DNA of 64,000 nt from Enterobacter cancerogenus. GTDB taxonomy: Bacteria; Pseudomonadota; Gammaproteobacteria; Enterobacterales; Enterobacteriaceae. Location of the stretch: contig NZ_CP077290.1 of the NCBI RefSeq assembly GCF_019047785.1, positions 3,782,001-3,846,000 on the forward strand. The letters run 5' to 3'. Positions 10,210 to 18,688 of the stretch are shown piece by piece. The stretch's first letter is position 1, and every line of letters starts with the position of its first letter. A program made the translations under genes and the position numbers. The notes under the pieces are model-generated. The model worked only from the letters and a program-made list of their open reading frames with translations. It ran no database searches and was not told the origin of the DNA.

Positions 10210-10340
10210 ACGCATGCGGGATTTTACTTCCCACTAAAGAAAACTTATCTTATTCCCACTTTTTCCAGTAGCTGGTCTGTCCAACTGTAAACAGATACAG
10301 ACTTGCTGCGACATTTTGTTAGCTTGATTTCAGGATAATT

Positions 10341-12968
10341 ATGAGCAAGAGCACCGCTGAGATCCGTCAGGCGTTTCTCGATTTTTTCCATAGTAAGGGA
10401 CACCAGGTTGTTGCCAGCAGCTCCCTGGTACCAAATAACGACCCGACTCTGCTGTTTACCAACGCCGGGATGAACCAGTTCAAGGACGTATTCCTTGGTC
10501 TCGACAAGCGTAATTATTCCCGCGCGACAACCTCACAGCGTTGCGTGCGTGCGGGCGGTAAACATAATGACCTGGAAAACGTCGGTTACACCGCGCGTCA
10601 CCACACCTTCTTCGAAATGCTGGGTAACTTCAGCTTCGGCGACTATTTCAAACACGATGCCATTCAATATGCATGGGAACTGCTGACCGGTGAAAACTGG
10701 TTCAACCTGCCAAAAGAGCGTCTGTGGGTTACCGTCTATGAAACGGACGACGAAGCGTTCGACATCTGGGAAAAAGAAGTCGGTATCCCGCGCGAACGTA
10801 TTATCCGTATTGGTGATAACAAAGGCGCACCGTTTGCTTCAGACAACTTCTGGCAGATGGGTGACACCGGTCCTTGCGGCCCGTGCACCGAGATCTTCTA
10901 CGATCACGGCGACCATATCTGGGGTGGCCCGCCGGGCAGCGCAGAAGAAGATGGCGATCGCTACATTGAGATCTGGAACATCGTCTTCATGCAGTTTAAC
11001 CGTCAGGCCGACGGCACCATGGAGCCACTGCCGAAACCGTCCGTGGATACCGGCATGGGTCTGGAGCGTATTGCTGCGGTTCTGCAGCACGTTAACTCCA
11101 ACTACGAAATTGACCTGTTCAGCACGCTGATTAAAGCCGTTGCCGAAGTGACGGGCGCAACCGATCTGAATAACAAATCGCTGCGCGTTATCGCTGACCA
11201 TATCCGATCCTGCGCATTCCTGATTGCCGACGGCGTGATCCCGTCGAATGAAAACCGTGGCTACGTGCTGCGTCGTATCATTCGTCGCGCAATTCGTCAC
11301 GGCAACATGCTGGGCGCGAAAGATACCTTCTTCTATAAGCTCGTTGGGCCACTGATTGGCGTGATGGGTTCTGCCGGCGACGAACTGAAACGCCAGCAGG
11401 CGCAGGTGGAGCAGGTTCTGAAAACCGAAGAAGAGCAGTTTGCCCGTACTCTGGAGCGCGGTCTGGCGCTGCTGGACGACGAACTGTCTAAGCTCAAGGG
11501 CGACACGCTGGATGGCGAAACCGCTTTCCGCCTGTACGACACCTACGGCTTCCCGGTTGACCTGACGGCGGACGTTTGCCGTGAGCGCAACATCAAAGTT
11601 GACGAAGCCGGCTTTGAAGCCGCGATGGAAGAGCAGCGTCGTCGCGCGCGTGAATCCAGCGGTTTTGGCGCAGACTACAACGCAATGATCCGTGTTGATA
11701 GCGCCTCTGAATTTAAAGGCTACGACGCGCTGGAACTGACCGGCAACGTCACTGCACTGTTTGTTGACGGTAAAGCCGTAGACAGCATCAGCGCGGGCCA
11801 GGAAGCCGTTGTCATCCTCGACAAAACGCCGTTCTATGCCGAATCCGGCGGTCAGGTTGGCGATAAAGGCGAACTGAAGGGCAACGGTTTCAGCTTCAGC
11901 GTGAGCGATACGCAGAAATACGGCCAGGCCATTGGTCACCAGGGCAAACTGGTTTCCGGTTCACTGAAAGTCGGTGAAGGCGTGCAGGCTAACGTCGATG
12001 AAGCTCGCCGTGCGCGCATCCGTCTGAACCACTCTGCAACACACCTGATGCACGCCGCGCTGCGCGAGGTGCTGGGCACGCACGTGGCACAGAAAGGGTC
12101 TCTGGTTAACGACAAAGTGCTGCGTTTCGACTTCTCGCATTTTGAAGCGATGAAACCGTCTGAAATCCGTGCGGTGGAAGATCTGGTGAACGCGCAGATC
12201 CGTCGTAACCTGCCAATCGAGACCAACATCATGGATCTCGAGGCCGCGAAGAACAAAGGGGCTATGGCGCTGTTTGGTGAGAAATATGACGAACGTGTTC
12301 GCGTGCTGAGCATGGGCGACTTCTCAACCGAGCTGTGCGGTGGGACTCACGCATCACGCACCGGTGATATCGGTCTGTTCCGCATCCTGTCTGAGTCAGG
12401 CACGGCGGCAGGCGTTCGTCGTATCGAAGCGGTGACGGGTGAGGCCGCTATTGCCAGCCTGCACGCGCAGAGCGACCAGCTGCACGATATCGCGCAGCTG
12501 CTGAAAGGCGATAGCCAGAATCTGGGCGAGAAAGTGCGTGTTGCGCTGGATCGTACCCGCCAGCTGGAGAAAGAGCTGCAGCAGTTGAAAGAACAGGCGG
12601 CAGCACAGGAGAGCGCAAGCCTCTCCAGCAAAGCGGTAGACATTAAGGGCGTCAAACTGCTGGTCAGCGAGCTGGCTGGCGTTGAGCCTAAGATGCTGCG
12701 CACTATGGTCGACGACCTGAAGAACCAGTTAGGTTCGGCGGTAATCGTGCTGGCGACGGTGGCAGAAGGTAAGGTTTCTCTGATTGCGGGCGTCTCTAAG
12801 GATGTGACGGATCGTGTTAAAGCAGGGGAATTGATCGGTATGGTCGCTCAGCAGGTGGGCGGTAAAGGTGGCGGTCGTCCGGACATGGCGCAAGCCGGCG
12901 GTACTGATTCGGCGGCACTTCCTGCGGCATTAGCCAGTGTTGAAAGCTGGGTAAGCGCCAAACTGTAA
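10341..12968 (+). CDS. alaS: Alanine--tRNA ligase
   Basis: 875 residues. The class II catalytic core is followed by the tRNA-recognition domain, an editing domain with zinc ligands in HSATHLMH and CGGTH, and a C-terminal DHHA1-type domain ([14 protein letters not shown]). Attaches alanine to tRNA(Ala) and clears mischarged serine or glycine. The start [12 protein letters not shown] follows AGGATAATT. A 131-bp gap separates it from recX, so it has its own promoter. Confidence 0.99.
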   Translation: MSKSTAEIRQAFLDFFHSKGHQVVASSSLVPNNDPTLLFTNAGMNQFKDVFLGLDKRNYSRATTSQRCVRAGGKHNDLENVGYTARHHTFFEMLGNFSFGDYFKHDAIQYAWELLTGENWFNLPKERLWVTVYETDDEAFDIWEKEVGIPRERIIRIGDNKGAPFASDNFWQMGDTGPCGPCTEIFYDHGDHIWGGPPGSAEEDGDRYIEIWNIVFMQFNRQADGTMEPLPKPSVDTGMGLERIAAVLQHVNSNYEIDLFSTLIKAVAEVTGATDLNNKSLRVIADHIRSCAFLIADGVIPSNENRGYVLRRIIRRAIRHGNMLGAKDTFFYKLVGPLIGVMGSAGDELKRQQAQVEQVLKTEEEQFARTLERGLALLDDELSKLKGDTLDGETAFRLYDTYGFPVDLTADVCRERNIKVDEAGFEAAMEEQRRRARESSGFGADYNAMIRVDSASEFKGYDALELTGNVTALFVDGKAVDSISAGQEAVVILDKTPFYAESGGQVGDKGELKGNGFSFSVSDTQKYGQAIGHQGKLVSGSLKVGEGVQANVDEARRARIRLNHSATHLMHAALREVLGTHVAQKGSLVNDKVLRFDFSHFEAMKPSEIRAVEDLVNAQIRRNLPIETNIMDLEAAKNKGAMALFGEKYDERVRVLSMGDFSTELCGGTHASRTGDIGLFRILSESGTAAGVRRIEAVTGEAAIASLHAQSDQLHDIAQLLKGDSQNLGEKVRVALDRTRQLEKELQQLKEQAAAQESASLSSKAVDIKGVKLLVSELAGVEPKMLRTMVDDLKNQLGSAVIVLATVAEGKVSLIAGVSKDVTDRVKAGELIGMVAQQVGGKGGGRPDMAQAGGTDSAALPAALASVESWVSAKL

Positions 12969-12986
12969 TAACAACAAAGCACAAAC

Positions 12987-13016
12987 AGACGCCGTAGCGG
13001 TAACGTTATGGCGTCT
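12987..13016 (+). terminator. Hairpin after alaS
   Basis: Arms AGACGCC (12987-12993) and GGCGTCT (13010-13016) lie 18 bp after the alaS stop and are followed by TGTT. The T-run is weak, so termination strength is uncertain. The remaining bases up to csrA hold the csrA leader and promoters; I see no gene. Confidence 0.6.
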
Positions 13017-13209
13017 TGTTCACTGCGCTATCGATAACGATAAAGTCAGGTTGAGTTTGTGTATATCGGCTAAACTTACGTTTAACAGAATGTGATGCCG
13101 TGACTGCTTACACTTTACGTGTTTGTCATCGCTTACTTTTTGGCGTTATATGATGGATAATGCCGGGATACAAGAGACCCGACTCTTTTAATCTTTCAAG
13201 GAGCAAAGA

Positions 13210-13395
13210 ATGCTGATTCTGACTCGTCGAGTTGGTGAGACCCTCATGATTGGGGATGAGGTCACCGTGACAGTTTTAGGGGTAAAGGGTAACCAGGTAC
13301 GTATTGGTGTTAACGCTCCTAAAGAAGTATCTGTCCACCGTGAAGAGATCTACCAGCGTATCCAGGCTGAAAAATCCCAGCAGTCCAGTTACTGA
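13210..13395 (+). CDS. csrA: Carbon storage regulator CsrA
   Basis: 61-residue RNA-binding dimer that binds GGA motifs in mRNA leaders and controls glycogen, motility and biofilm genes. The key RNA contacts L4 and R44 are present. The start follows TCAAGGAGCAAAGA, a site containing a GGA, consistent with self-control. Position between alaS and the serV-type tRNA operon is as in E. coli. Confidence 0.98.
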
Positions 13396-13400
13396 TATTA

Positions 13401-13428
13401 TTGCGTCTCGCTGTCGGGCGAGACGCAA
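13401..13428 (+). terminator. Strong hairpin after csrA
   Basis: Perfect 11-bp arms TTGCGTCTCGC (13401-13411) and GCGAGACGCAA (13418-13428) with a 6-nt loop, 5 bp after csrA. No T-run follows, so it may act as an mRNA 3' stabiliser as much as a terminator. The rest of the 344-bp gene-free stretch 13396-13739 holds the tRNA promoter and no other gene that I can see. Confidence 0.6.
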
Positions 13429-13646
13429 CCCCCTCCTGTTATTCTTCCTCCATAAAGTTACCGTTCTATTTCAATTGCGCTCTTTTTGACCGCTCCATAA
13501 CCCTTAACGTCCGCAAAGTTCACGCTTCTCACGTGAGAATGCTGCATATCTGCCTGCAAAATCCGCTTATAAAACACCCTCTTTGCGGGTTTTACATGCG
13601 AATTGCCTGCGATTTGTCCAAACGATAAAAGCTTTTGGAAAATTGT

Positions 13647-13674
13647 TTGACTTATAAGTCCCAGAAAGTAATAT
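13647..13674 (+). promoter_or_regulatory. Promoter of the tRNA operon
   Basis: The -35 TTGACT (13647-13652) and -10 TAATAT (13669-13674) have 16-bp spacing. A GC-rich discriminator (GCGCCACGC) follows, as at stringently controlled stable-RNA promoters. It lies about 65 bp before tRNA-Ser. Confidence 0.8.
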
Positions 13675-13739
13675 ATGCGCCACGCAGCGACGAGAAGCTC
13701 TTAACGAGTTACTCGAAGCACTCGAAAGAGGCGTTGTGT

Positions 13740-13832
13740 GGTGAGGTGGCCGAGAGGCTGAAGGCGCTCCCCTGCTAAGGGAGTATGCGGTCAAAAGCTG
13801 CATCCGGGGTTCGAATCCCCGCCTCACCGCCA
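13740..13832 (+). tRNA. serV: tRNA-Ser(GCT)
   Basis: 93 nt with a long variable arm, anticodon GCT in CCTGCTAAG, T-arm GGTTCGAATCC and encoded CCA end. Equivalent to E. coli serV; first gene of the tRNA operon. Confidence 0.98.
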
Positions 13833-13836
13833 TTTT

Positions 13837-13913
13837 GCATCCGTAGCTCAGCTGGATAGAGTACTCGGCTACGAACCGAGCGGTCGGAGGTTCGAATCCT
13901 CCCGGATGCACCA
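13837..13913 (+). tRNA. argV: tRNA-Arg(ACG), copy 1
   Basis: 77 nt, anticodon ACG in GGCTACGAACC (A34 becomes inosine), encoded CCA. It lies only 4 nt after tRNA-Ser. All four Arg copies look identical; symbols follow the E. coli order argV-argY-argZ-argQ and are positional guesses. Confidence 0.96.
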
Positions 13914-13977
13914 TCTATTACTTCATATTGCTTTAGAAGTGATATGAATATCGAGTAGTACAGTAGTAAATCCCGAT

Positions 13978-14054
13978 GCATCCGTAGCTCAGCTGGATAG
14001 AGTACTCGGCTACGAACCGAGCGGTCGGAGGTTCGAATCCTCCCGGATGCACCA
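13978..14054 (+). tRNA. argY: tRNA-Arg(ACG), copy 2
   Basis: 77 nt, same sequence as copy 1. It is separated from it by a 64-nt spacer that recurs almost unchanged between the later copies. Confidence 0.96.
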
Positions 14055-14117
14055 TTTACTATTTCATATTACCTGGTCGTGATATGAACATCGAGTAGTA
14101 CAGCAGTAAATCCCGAT

Positions 14118-14194
14118 GCATCCGTAGCTCAGCTGGATAGAGTACTCGGCTACGAACCGAGCGGTCGGAGGTTCGAATCCTCCCGGATGCACCA
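14118..14194 (+). tRNA. argZ: tRNA-Arg(ACG), copy 3
   Basis: 77 nt, same sequence as the other copies, after a 63-nt spacer that differs from the first by a few bases. Confidence 0.96.
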
Positions 14195-14258
14195 TCTATT
14201 ACTTCATATTGCTTTAGAAGTGATATGAATATCGAGTAGTACAGCAGTAAACCCTGAT

Positions 14259-14335
14259 GCATCCGTAGCTCAGCTGGATAGAGTACTCGGCTACGAACCG
14301 AGCGGTCGGAGGTTCGAATCCTCCCGGATGCACCA
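14259..14335 (+). tRNA. argQ: tRNA-Arg(ACG), copy 4
   Basis: 77 nt, last tRNA of the operon. Its 3' end plus trailer (27 nt from AATCCTCCCGG) is repeated 132 bp downstream. Confidence 0.96.
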
Positions 14336-14475
14336 TATTCTCCGAGATAATAGCTACGCTATTGTTTCAAGGTCTGCGGTTTAGCTGCAAGCACCAGGGA
14401 GGATAACGTTGCTTTAGCAACGGCCCGAAGGGCAAGGCGCAGCCAGGTAATCCTCCCGGATGCACCATATTCTCC
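14336..14475 (+). ncRNA. RtT-like repeat RNA after the tRNA operon
   Basis: The 27-nt segment 14317-14343 (tRNA-Arg 3' end plus trailer) is repeated exactly at 14449-14475. Between them lies GTTGCTTTAGCAACGG, a stem-loop, then CCGAAGGGCAAGGCG. The layout, a tRNA 3'-end copy terminating a unit of about 130 nt, resembles the RtT RNA repeats described after the E. coli tyrT operon. The second copy is not a tRNA: the 5' half is missing. It could alternatively be a relic of site-specific recombination at the tRNA, but no integrase is present. Confidence 0.5.
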
Positions 14476-14582
14476 TCTTGTTTATTCCTTCGACGTTCCG
14501 TCAGTAATCCCACTCTCTTTCAGCGACAAAAACGCTCGTTTACGATAAAGTAATGCTTTGTTAATCGTTTAGCGAGAGCACG

Positions 14583-15149
14583 ATGTACGCACAGTATGAC
14601 GGTCTGATCTTTGATATGGATGGCACCCTCTTAGACACCGAGCCGACGCATCGCAAAGCCTGGGATGATGTCCTGGGTCGTTACGGTATGCGTTTCGATT
14701 TACAGGCGATGGTTGCCCTCAACGGATCTCCCACCTGGCGTATTGCCCAGGCCGTGATTGAGCTGAATCAGGCCGATCTCGACCCGCATCAACTCGCACG
14801 CGAAAAAACCGACGCAGTGAAAGCTATGCTATTAGATACCGTACGTCCTTTGCCGTTGATTGATGTGGTGAAGGCGTGGCACGGACGTCGTCCGATGTCG
14901 GTCGGTACGGGCAGCGAAAGCGCAGTGGCGGAAGCCTTGCTGAATCATCTGGGCCTGCGCCACTATTTTTCTGCCGTGGTTGCCGCCGATCATGTTAAAA
15001 ATCATAAGCCCGCACCGGACACTTTTCTGCTCTGTGCTGAACTGATGGGCGTACCCGCAGCAAAATGCGTTGTTTTCGAGGATGCCGATTTTGGTATTCA
15101 GGCTGCGCGTGATGCCGGAATGGCCGCGGTGGATGTTCGCTTACTGTGA
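14583..15149 (+). CDS. yqaB: Fructose-1-phosphate/6-phosphogluconate phosphatase YqaB
   Basis: 188-residue HAD-superfamily phosphatase. Motif I FDMDGTLLDTEPTH holds the nucleophile aspartate; the cap domain follows, then SVGTGSE (motif II), the HVKNHKPAPD lysine (motif III) and FEDADFGIQAA (motif IV). E. coli YqaB shows activity on fructose 1-phosphate and related sugar phosphates. The stop overlaps the GTG start of yqaA (GTGA), so the pair is translationally coupled. Confidence 0.95.
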   Translation: MYAQYDGLIFDMDGTLLDTEPTHRKAWDDVLGRYGMRFDLQAMVALNGSPTWRIAQAVIELNQADLDPHQLAREKTDAVKAMLLDTVRPLPLIDVVKAWHGRRPMSVGTGSESAVAEALLNHLGLRHYFSAVVAADHVKNHKPAPDTFLLCAELMGVPAAKCVVFEDADFGIQAARDAGMAAVDVRLL

Positions 15150-15574
15150 GTGACGCGCTATCACTTGCTTCACTGTTTGCCAGCAGTTTCTTAAGCGCTA
15201 CGCTATTACCGGGCAACTCGGAAGTCGTACTGGTGGCGATGCTGTTGTCCGGCGCAAGTCAGCCCTGGTTGCTCGTGTTAATAGCAACAATGGGTAATAG
15301 CCTTGGAGGGCTGACTAACGTTATTCTTGGGCGTTTCTTTCCGCTACGCGAAAAATCGCGCTGGCAGGAAAAGGCAGTCGGCTGGCTAAAACGCTATGGC
15401 GCTGCCACGCTGTTATTAAGCTGGATGCCTGTAATAGGTGATTTGCTGTGCCTTCTGGCGGGATGGATGCGCATCTCCTGGGGGCCGGTTCTCTTTTTTT
15501 TGTGCCTTGGCAAGGCGTTACGGTATGTTCTCGTGGCATGGGTAACACTACAGGGTATGACGTGGTGGCACTAA
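15146..15574 (+). CDS. yqaA: Inner-membrane DedA/SNARE-associated-type protein YqaA
   Basis: 142 residues with several hydrophobic segments and the family motif LLPGNSEVVLVAMLLSG near the N-terminus, plus LLSWMPVIGDLLCLLAGW. Function is unknown; the family is linked to membrane homeostasis and lipid handling. Starts with GTG inside the end of yqaB, as in E. coli. Confidence 0.93.
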   Translation: MSDALSLASLFASSFLSATLLPGNSEVVLVAMLLSGASQPWLLVLIATMGNSLGGLTNVILGRFFPLREKSRWQEKAVGWLKRYGAATLLLSWMPVIGDLLCLLAGWMRISWGPVLFFLCLGKALRYVLVAWVTLQGMTWWH

Positions 15575-15657
15575 TTGGTGGAGTGAGATAGCGACCTTCA
15601 ATCGTCAACCATTACAATTATGCTGAGAAACATTACTTTGACAGGCGGGAGGTCAAA

Positions 15658-17202
15658 TTGATCCCGGACGTATCACAGGCGCTGGCCTGGCTGGAAAACC
15701 ACCCTCAGGCACTGAAGGGTATTCAGCGTGGGCTGGAACGCGAAACGCTGCGCGTTAATGCGGATGGTAGCTTAGCGACAACGGGTCACCCGGAAGCGTT
15801 AGGCTCGGCGCTGACACATAAATGGATCACAACTGATTTCGCCGAAGCGCTGCTGGAGTTCATTACTCCGGTAGACGGCGATATTGATCATATGCTGAAA
15901 ACGCTGCGCGATGTCCATCGCTTCACCGCCCGTAATCTGGGCGACGAGCGCATGTGGCCGCTCAGCATGCCGTGCTATATCGAGCAGGGGCAGGAGATTG
16001 AGCTGGCGCAGTACGGCACCTCTAACGTGGGTCGTCTGAAAACGCTCTACCGCGAAGGGCTGAAAAACCGCTACGGCGCGTTGATGCAGACTATCTCCGG
16101 TGTCCATTACAACTTCTCACTGCCGATGGCGTTCTGGCAGGCGAAATGCGGTGAAACGGATAAAGAGGCGATCTCTGCGGGCTATTTTCGCCTGATCCGC
16201 AACTATTACCGTTTTGGCTGGGTCATTCCTTATCTGTTTGGTGCCTCTCCGGCCATCTGCTCGTCGTTCCTGCAGGGGAAACCGACCACATTGCCGTTTG
16301 AGAAGACCGAGTGCGGTATGTACTACCTGCCGTATGCCACCTCTCTGCGCCTGAGCGATCTTGGCTATACCAATAAATCGCAAAGCAATCTCGGTATTAC
16401 GTTTAACGAATTGCATGAATATGTGGCAGGATTGAAGCGGGCGATCAAAACGCCGTCTGAAGAGTACGAAAAAATCGGCCTCGAAAAAGACGGCAAGCGC
16501 CTGCAAATCAACAGCAACGTGCTGCAGATTGAGAATGAACTGTATGCGCCTATTCGTCCGAAGCGCGTAACGCGCAGCGGTGAAACGCCGTCGGATGCGC
16601 TGCAGCGCGGGGGGATTGAGTACATCGAAGTTCGCTCGCTCGATATCAACCCGTTCTCACCGATAGGCGTTGATGAACAGCAGGTTCGCTTCCTCGATCT
16701 GTTTATGGTCTGGTGCGTGCTGGCGGATGCGCCGGAAATGAGTGCGGATGAGTTGCTCTGCACCCGCACGAACTGGAATCGGGTGATTCTGGAAGGGCGC
16801 AAACCGGGTCTGACGCTGGGCATTGGCTGTGAAACCGCGCAATTCCCGCTGCCGAAGGTAGGCAAAGATCTTTTCCGCGATCTGAAACGTGTCGCCCAGA
16901 CTCTGGACAGCGTCTATGGCGGTGAGGAGTATCAAAAAGTGTGCGACCAGCTGGTCGAAAGCTTTGATAACCCTGAACTGACGTTCTCAGCGCGTATCTT
17001 GCGTTCTATGATTGATCAGGGCATTGGCGGTACCGGGCGTTCGCTTGCAGCGGAGTACCGTGAGATGCTGATGCAGGAGCCGTTAGAGGTGCTGAGTGAA
17101 GCCGATTTTGTGGCGGAACGCGAGGCGTCTATCGTGCGTCAGAGAGAGGTCGAGGCGGCAGATACCGAGTCGTTTGAGGCGTTTCTGGCGAAGCAGGCCT
17201 GA
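15658..17202 (+). CDS. gshA: Glutamate--cysteine ligase
   Basis: 514 residues, type 1 family. Joins glutamate and cysteine with ATP, the first and feedback-inhibited step of glutathione synthesis. The start is TTG, as in E. coli, preceded by GGCGGGAGGTC. The rare start codon probably limits expression. Conserved blocks include [18 protein letters not shown] and [12 protein letters not shown] few residues shorter than E. coli (518) because of a small deletion near KCGETDKE. Confidence 0.98.
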   Translation: MIPDVSQALAWLENHPQALKGIQRGLERETLRVNADGSLATTGHPEALGSALTHKWITTDFAEALLEFITPVDGDIDHMLKTLRDVHRFTARNLGDERMWPLSMPCYIEQGQEIELAQYGTSNVGRLKTLYREGLKNRYGALMQTISGVHYNFSLPMAFWQAKCGETDKEAISAGYFRLIRNYYRFGWVIPYLFGASPAICSSFLQGKPTTLPFEKTECGMYYLPYATSLRLSDLGYTNKSQSNLGITFNELHEYVAGLKRAIKTPSEEYEKIGLEKDGKRLQINSNVLQIENELYAPIRPKRVTRSGETPSDALQRGGIEYIEVRSLDINPFSPIGVDEQQVRFLDLFMVWCVLADAPEMSADELLCTRTNWNRVILEGRKPGLTLGIGCETAQFPLPKVGKDLFRDLKRVAQTLDSVYGGEEYQKVCDQLVESFDNPELTFSARILRSMIDQGIGGTGRSLAAEYREMLMQEPLEVLSEADFVAEREASIVRQREVEAADTESFEAFLAKQA

Positions 17203-17210
17203 GCCAAAAG

Positions 17211-17284
17211 AAAAAGGCCACATCGCTGTGGCCAAAATATACATCTCTGAATTCAGGGATGATGATAACAAATGCGCGTCTTTC
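17211..17284 (-). ncRNA. micA: MicA small regulatory RNA
   Basis: About 74 nt on the minus strand between gshA and luxS, the same place and direction as in E. coli. The 5' end GAAAGACGCGCATTTGTT, which pairs with ompA mRNA, is conserved, as is the internal CATCCCTGAATTCAG. It ends in hairpin GGCCACA-GCGA-TGTGGCC followed by TTTTT. Hfq-dependent and induced by envelope stress in E. coli; it represses ompA and other porin mRNAs. It lies antisense to the luxS leader side. Confidence 0.93.
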
Positions 17285-17290
17285 ATTTAC

Positions 17291-17317
17291 TCAGACGCGC
17301 ATTCTGTAGAAGAGTTC
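17291..17317 (-). promoter_or_regulatory. Sigma-E-type promoter of micA
   Basis: On the minus strand, GAACTC (17312-17317) resembles the -35 GGAACTT, and GTCTGA (17291-17296) matches the -10 TCTGA. The distance to the MicA 5' end at 17284 is as in E. coli. Confidence 0.75.
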
Positions 17318-17354
17318 AGTTTATTTTAAAAAAAATCACTATCGGAGGTGACGT

Positions 17355-17870
17355 ATGCCGTTATTAGATAGCTTTACCGTCGACCATACCCGTATGGAAG
17401 CACCTGCTGTACGTGTGGCGAAGACCATGCACACCCCGCACGGCGACACGATCACCGTTTTCGATCTGCGCTTCTGCGTGCCGAACAAAGAAGTGATGCC
17501 TGAAAAAGGCATTCACACCCTGGAGCACCTCTTCGCCGGGTTTATGCGTGACCACCTGAACGGCAACGGTGTGGAGATCATCGATATCTCTCCAATGGGC
17601 TGCCGGACCGGTTTCTACATGAGCCTGATTGGCACGCCGGAAGAAAAACGCGTGGCGGATGCCTGGAAAGCGGCGATGCAGGACGTGCTGAAGGTAAAAG
17701 AGCAGAATCAGATCCCTGAGCTGAACGTATACCAGTGCGGTACTTACCAGATGCACTCTCTGGAAGAAGCGCAGGAGATCGCGCGCCACATCATCGAACG
17801 TGATGTCCGCGTGAACAGCAACGACGAACTGGCGCTGCCGAAAGAAAAACTGCAGGAACTGCACATCTAG
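17355..17870 (+). CDS. luxS: S-ribosylhomocysteine lyase LuxS
   Basis: 171 residues. Cleaves S-ribosylhomocysteine to homocysteine and DPD, the precursor of autoinducer 2. Metal ligands H54 and H58 (HTLEH) and C128, and catalytic C83 in MGCRTGF, are present. The start follows CGGAGGTGACGT. MicA lies between it and gshA. Confidence 0.98.
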   Translation: MPLLDSFTVDHTRMEAPAVRVAKTMHTPHGDTITVFDLRFCVPNKEVMPEKGIHTLEHLFAGFMRDHLNGNGVEIIDISPMGCRTGFYMSLIGTPEEKRVADAWKAAMQDVLKVKEQNQIPELNVYQCGTYQMHSLEEAQEIARHIIERDVRVNSNDELALPKEKLQELHI

Positions 17871-17880
17871 TGCACCTTTT

Positions 17881-17901
17881 CCCTCTCCCTCAGGGAGAGG
17901 G
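17881..17901. repeat. Intergenic palindromic repeat, CCCTCTCCC family (copy 2)
   Basis: CCCTCTCCC (17881-17889), loop TCA, GGGAGAGGG (17893-17901), then TAGGGTGAGGG. It sits 10 bp after luxS, and its GTGAGGG tail lies 11 nt before the next start codon, where it may double as that gene's ribosome-binding site. Confidence 0.75.
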
Positions 17902-17923
17902 TAGGGTGAGGGTTGTTTAACCC

Positions 17924-18688
17924 ATGACCACAACCGCAACCTTCTCCTTTACCCATCGCCCCCTTATTCCCTTTGCGCATGATTACCTTCATGGCGACAG
18001 CGAGCCGTGGCATCAGCACGACTGCGCCCAGCTGCTGCACAGCCTGAGCGGCGTGGTGCGGGTGGACACCGCCTCCGGCAGTTGGGTTGTCCCACCGGGG
18101 CGCGGCGTCTGGCTACCGGCGGATACACCGCATTCCCTGCGTATCTCCGGCAACGTTGCTGCCCGCACGCTGTTTATCGATCCGCTGGCGCGCGCCGATC
18201 TCCCGGCCACCTGTCAGATCGTGCAGATTTCCGCGCTGTTGCGCGAGCTGATCCTCGCCTCCCTGACGCTTCCCGAGTCTTACGCGCCCGGCAGCCGCGA
18301 TGAACGCGTGTATGAGTTGATTCTGGATGAAATCCGCGTGATGCCGGTGCTGCCCTTTCATCTGCCCGAACCGCAAAGTGAACCGTTACGTACGCTTAGC
18401 CTGCGTATTCGCCATTCTCCGGGTGAACCCTGGAGCAGCGCCCAGGCTGCCAACGCCCTCGGGATGAGTGAGCGCACGCTGAACCGCCATTTTCAGCAGC
18501 AGACGGGGTTACGCTACGGCGAGTGGGTGAGAAGGGCGCGTTTGCTGGAGGCGCTGGTACGGCTGGCGCAGGGCCAGCCGGTATTACGCGTGGCGCTGGA
18601 TCTGGGCTACGGCAGCCACAGCGCCTTTACCGCAATGTTCCGCCGGGTGATGGGCATTTCACCCAGCGAGTATTTCAAAGACGGTTAA
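17924..18688 (+). CDS. AraC-family transcriptional regulator
   Basis: 254 residues. An N-terminal cupin-like ligand domain (WHQHDCAQLLHSLSG, then WVVPPGRGVWLPADTPH, residues about 25-75) is followed by a C-terminal double helix-turn-helix (SSAQAANALGMSERTLNRHF and DLGYGSHSAFTAMFRRVMG). The target is unknown. It is absent from this place in E. coli. It converges on the leuA-like gene with a 4-nt stop overlap, so they are not co-transcribed, but they may have been inserted together. Confidence 0.88.
   Translation: MTTTATFSFTHRPLIPFAHDYLHGDSEPWHQHDCAQLLHSLSGVVRVDTASGSWVVPPGRGVWLPADTPHSLRISGNVAARTLFIDPLARADLPATCQIVQISALLRELILASLTLPESYAPGSRDERVYELILDEIRVMPVLPFHLPEPQSEPLRTLSLRIRHSPGEPWSSAQAANALGMSERTLNRHFQQQTGLRYGEWVRRARLLEALVRLAQGQPVLRVALDLGYGSHSAFTAMFRRVMGISPSEYFKDG

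Noticed and set aside
13567..14262. Minus-strand ORFs across the tRNA genes
   Set aside because: They translate the complement of tRNAs and spacers; a common false-gene artefact.
13837..14335. Regularly spaced repeats resembling a CRISPR array
   Set aside because: The repeats are full tRNA-Arg genes of 77 nt and the spacers are themselves alike.
14336..14475. Prophage or island attachment site at tRNA-Arg
   Set aside because: The repeat could be an att duplication, but only about 130 bp lies between the copies and there is no integrase; RtT-like repeat fits better.
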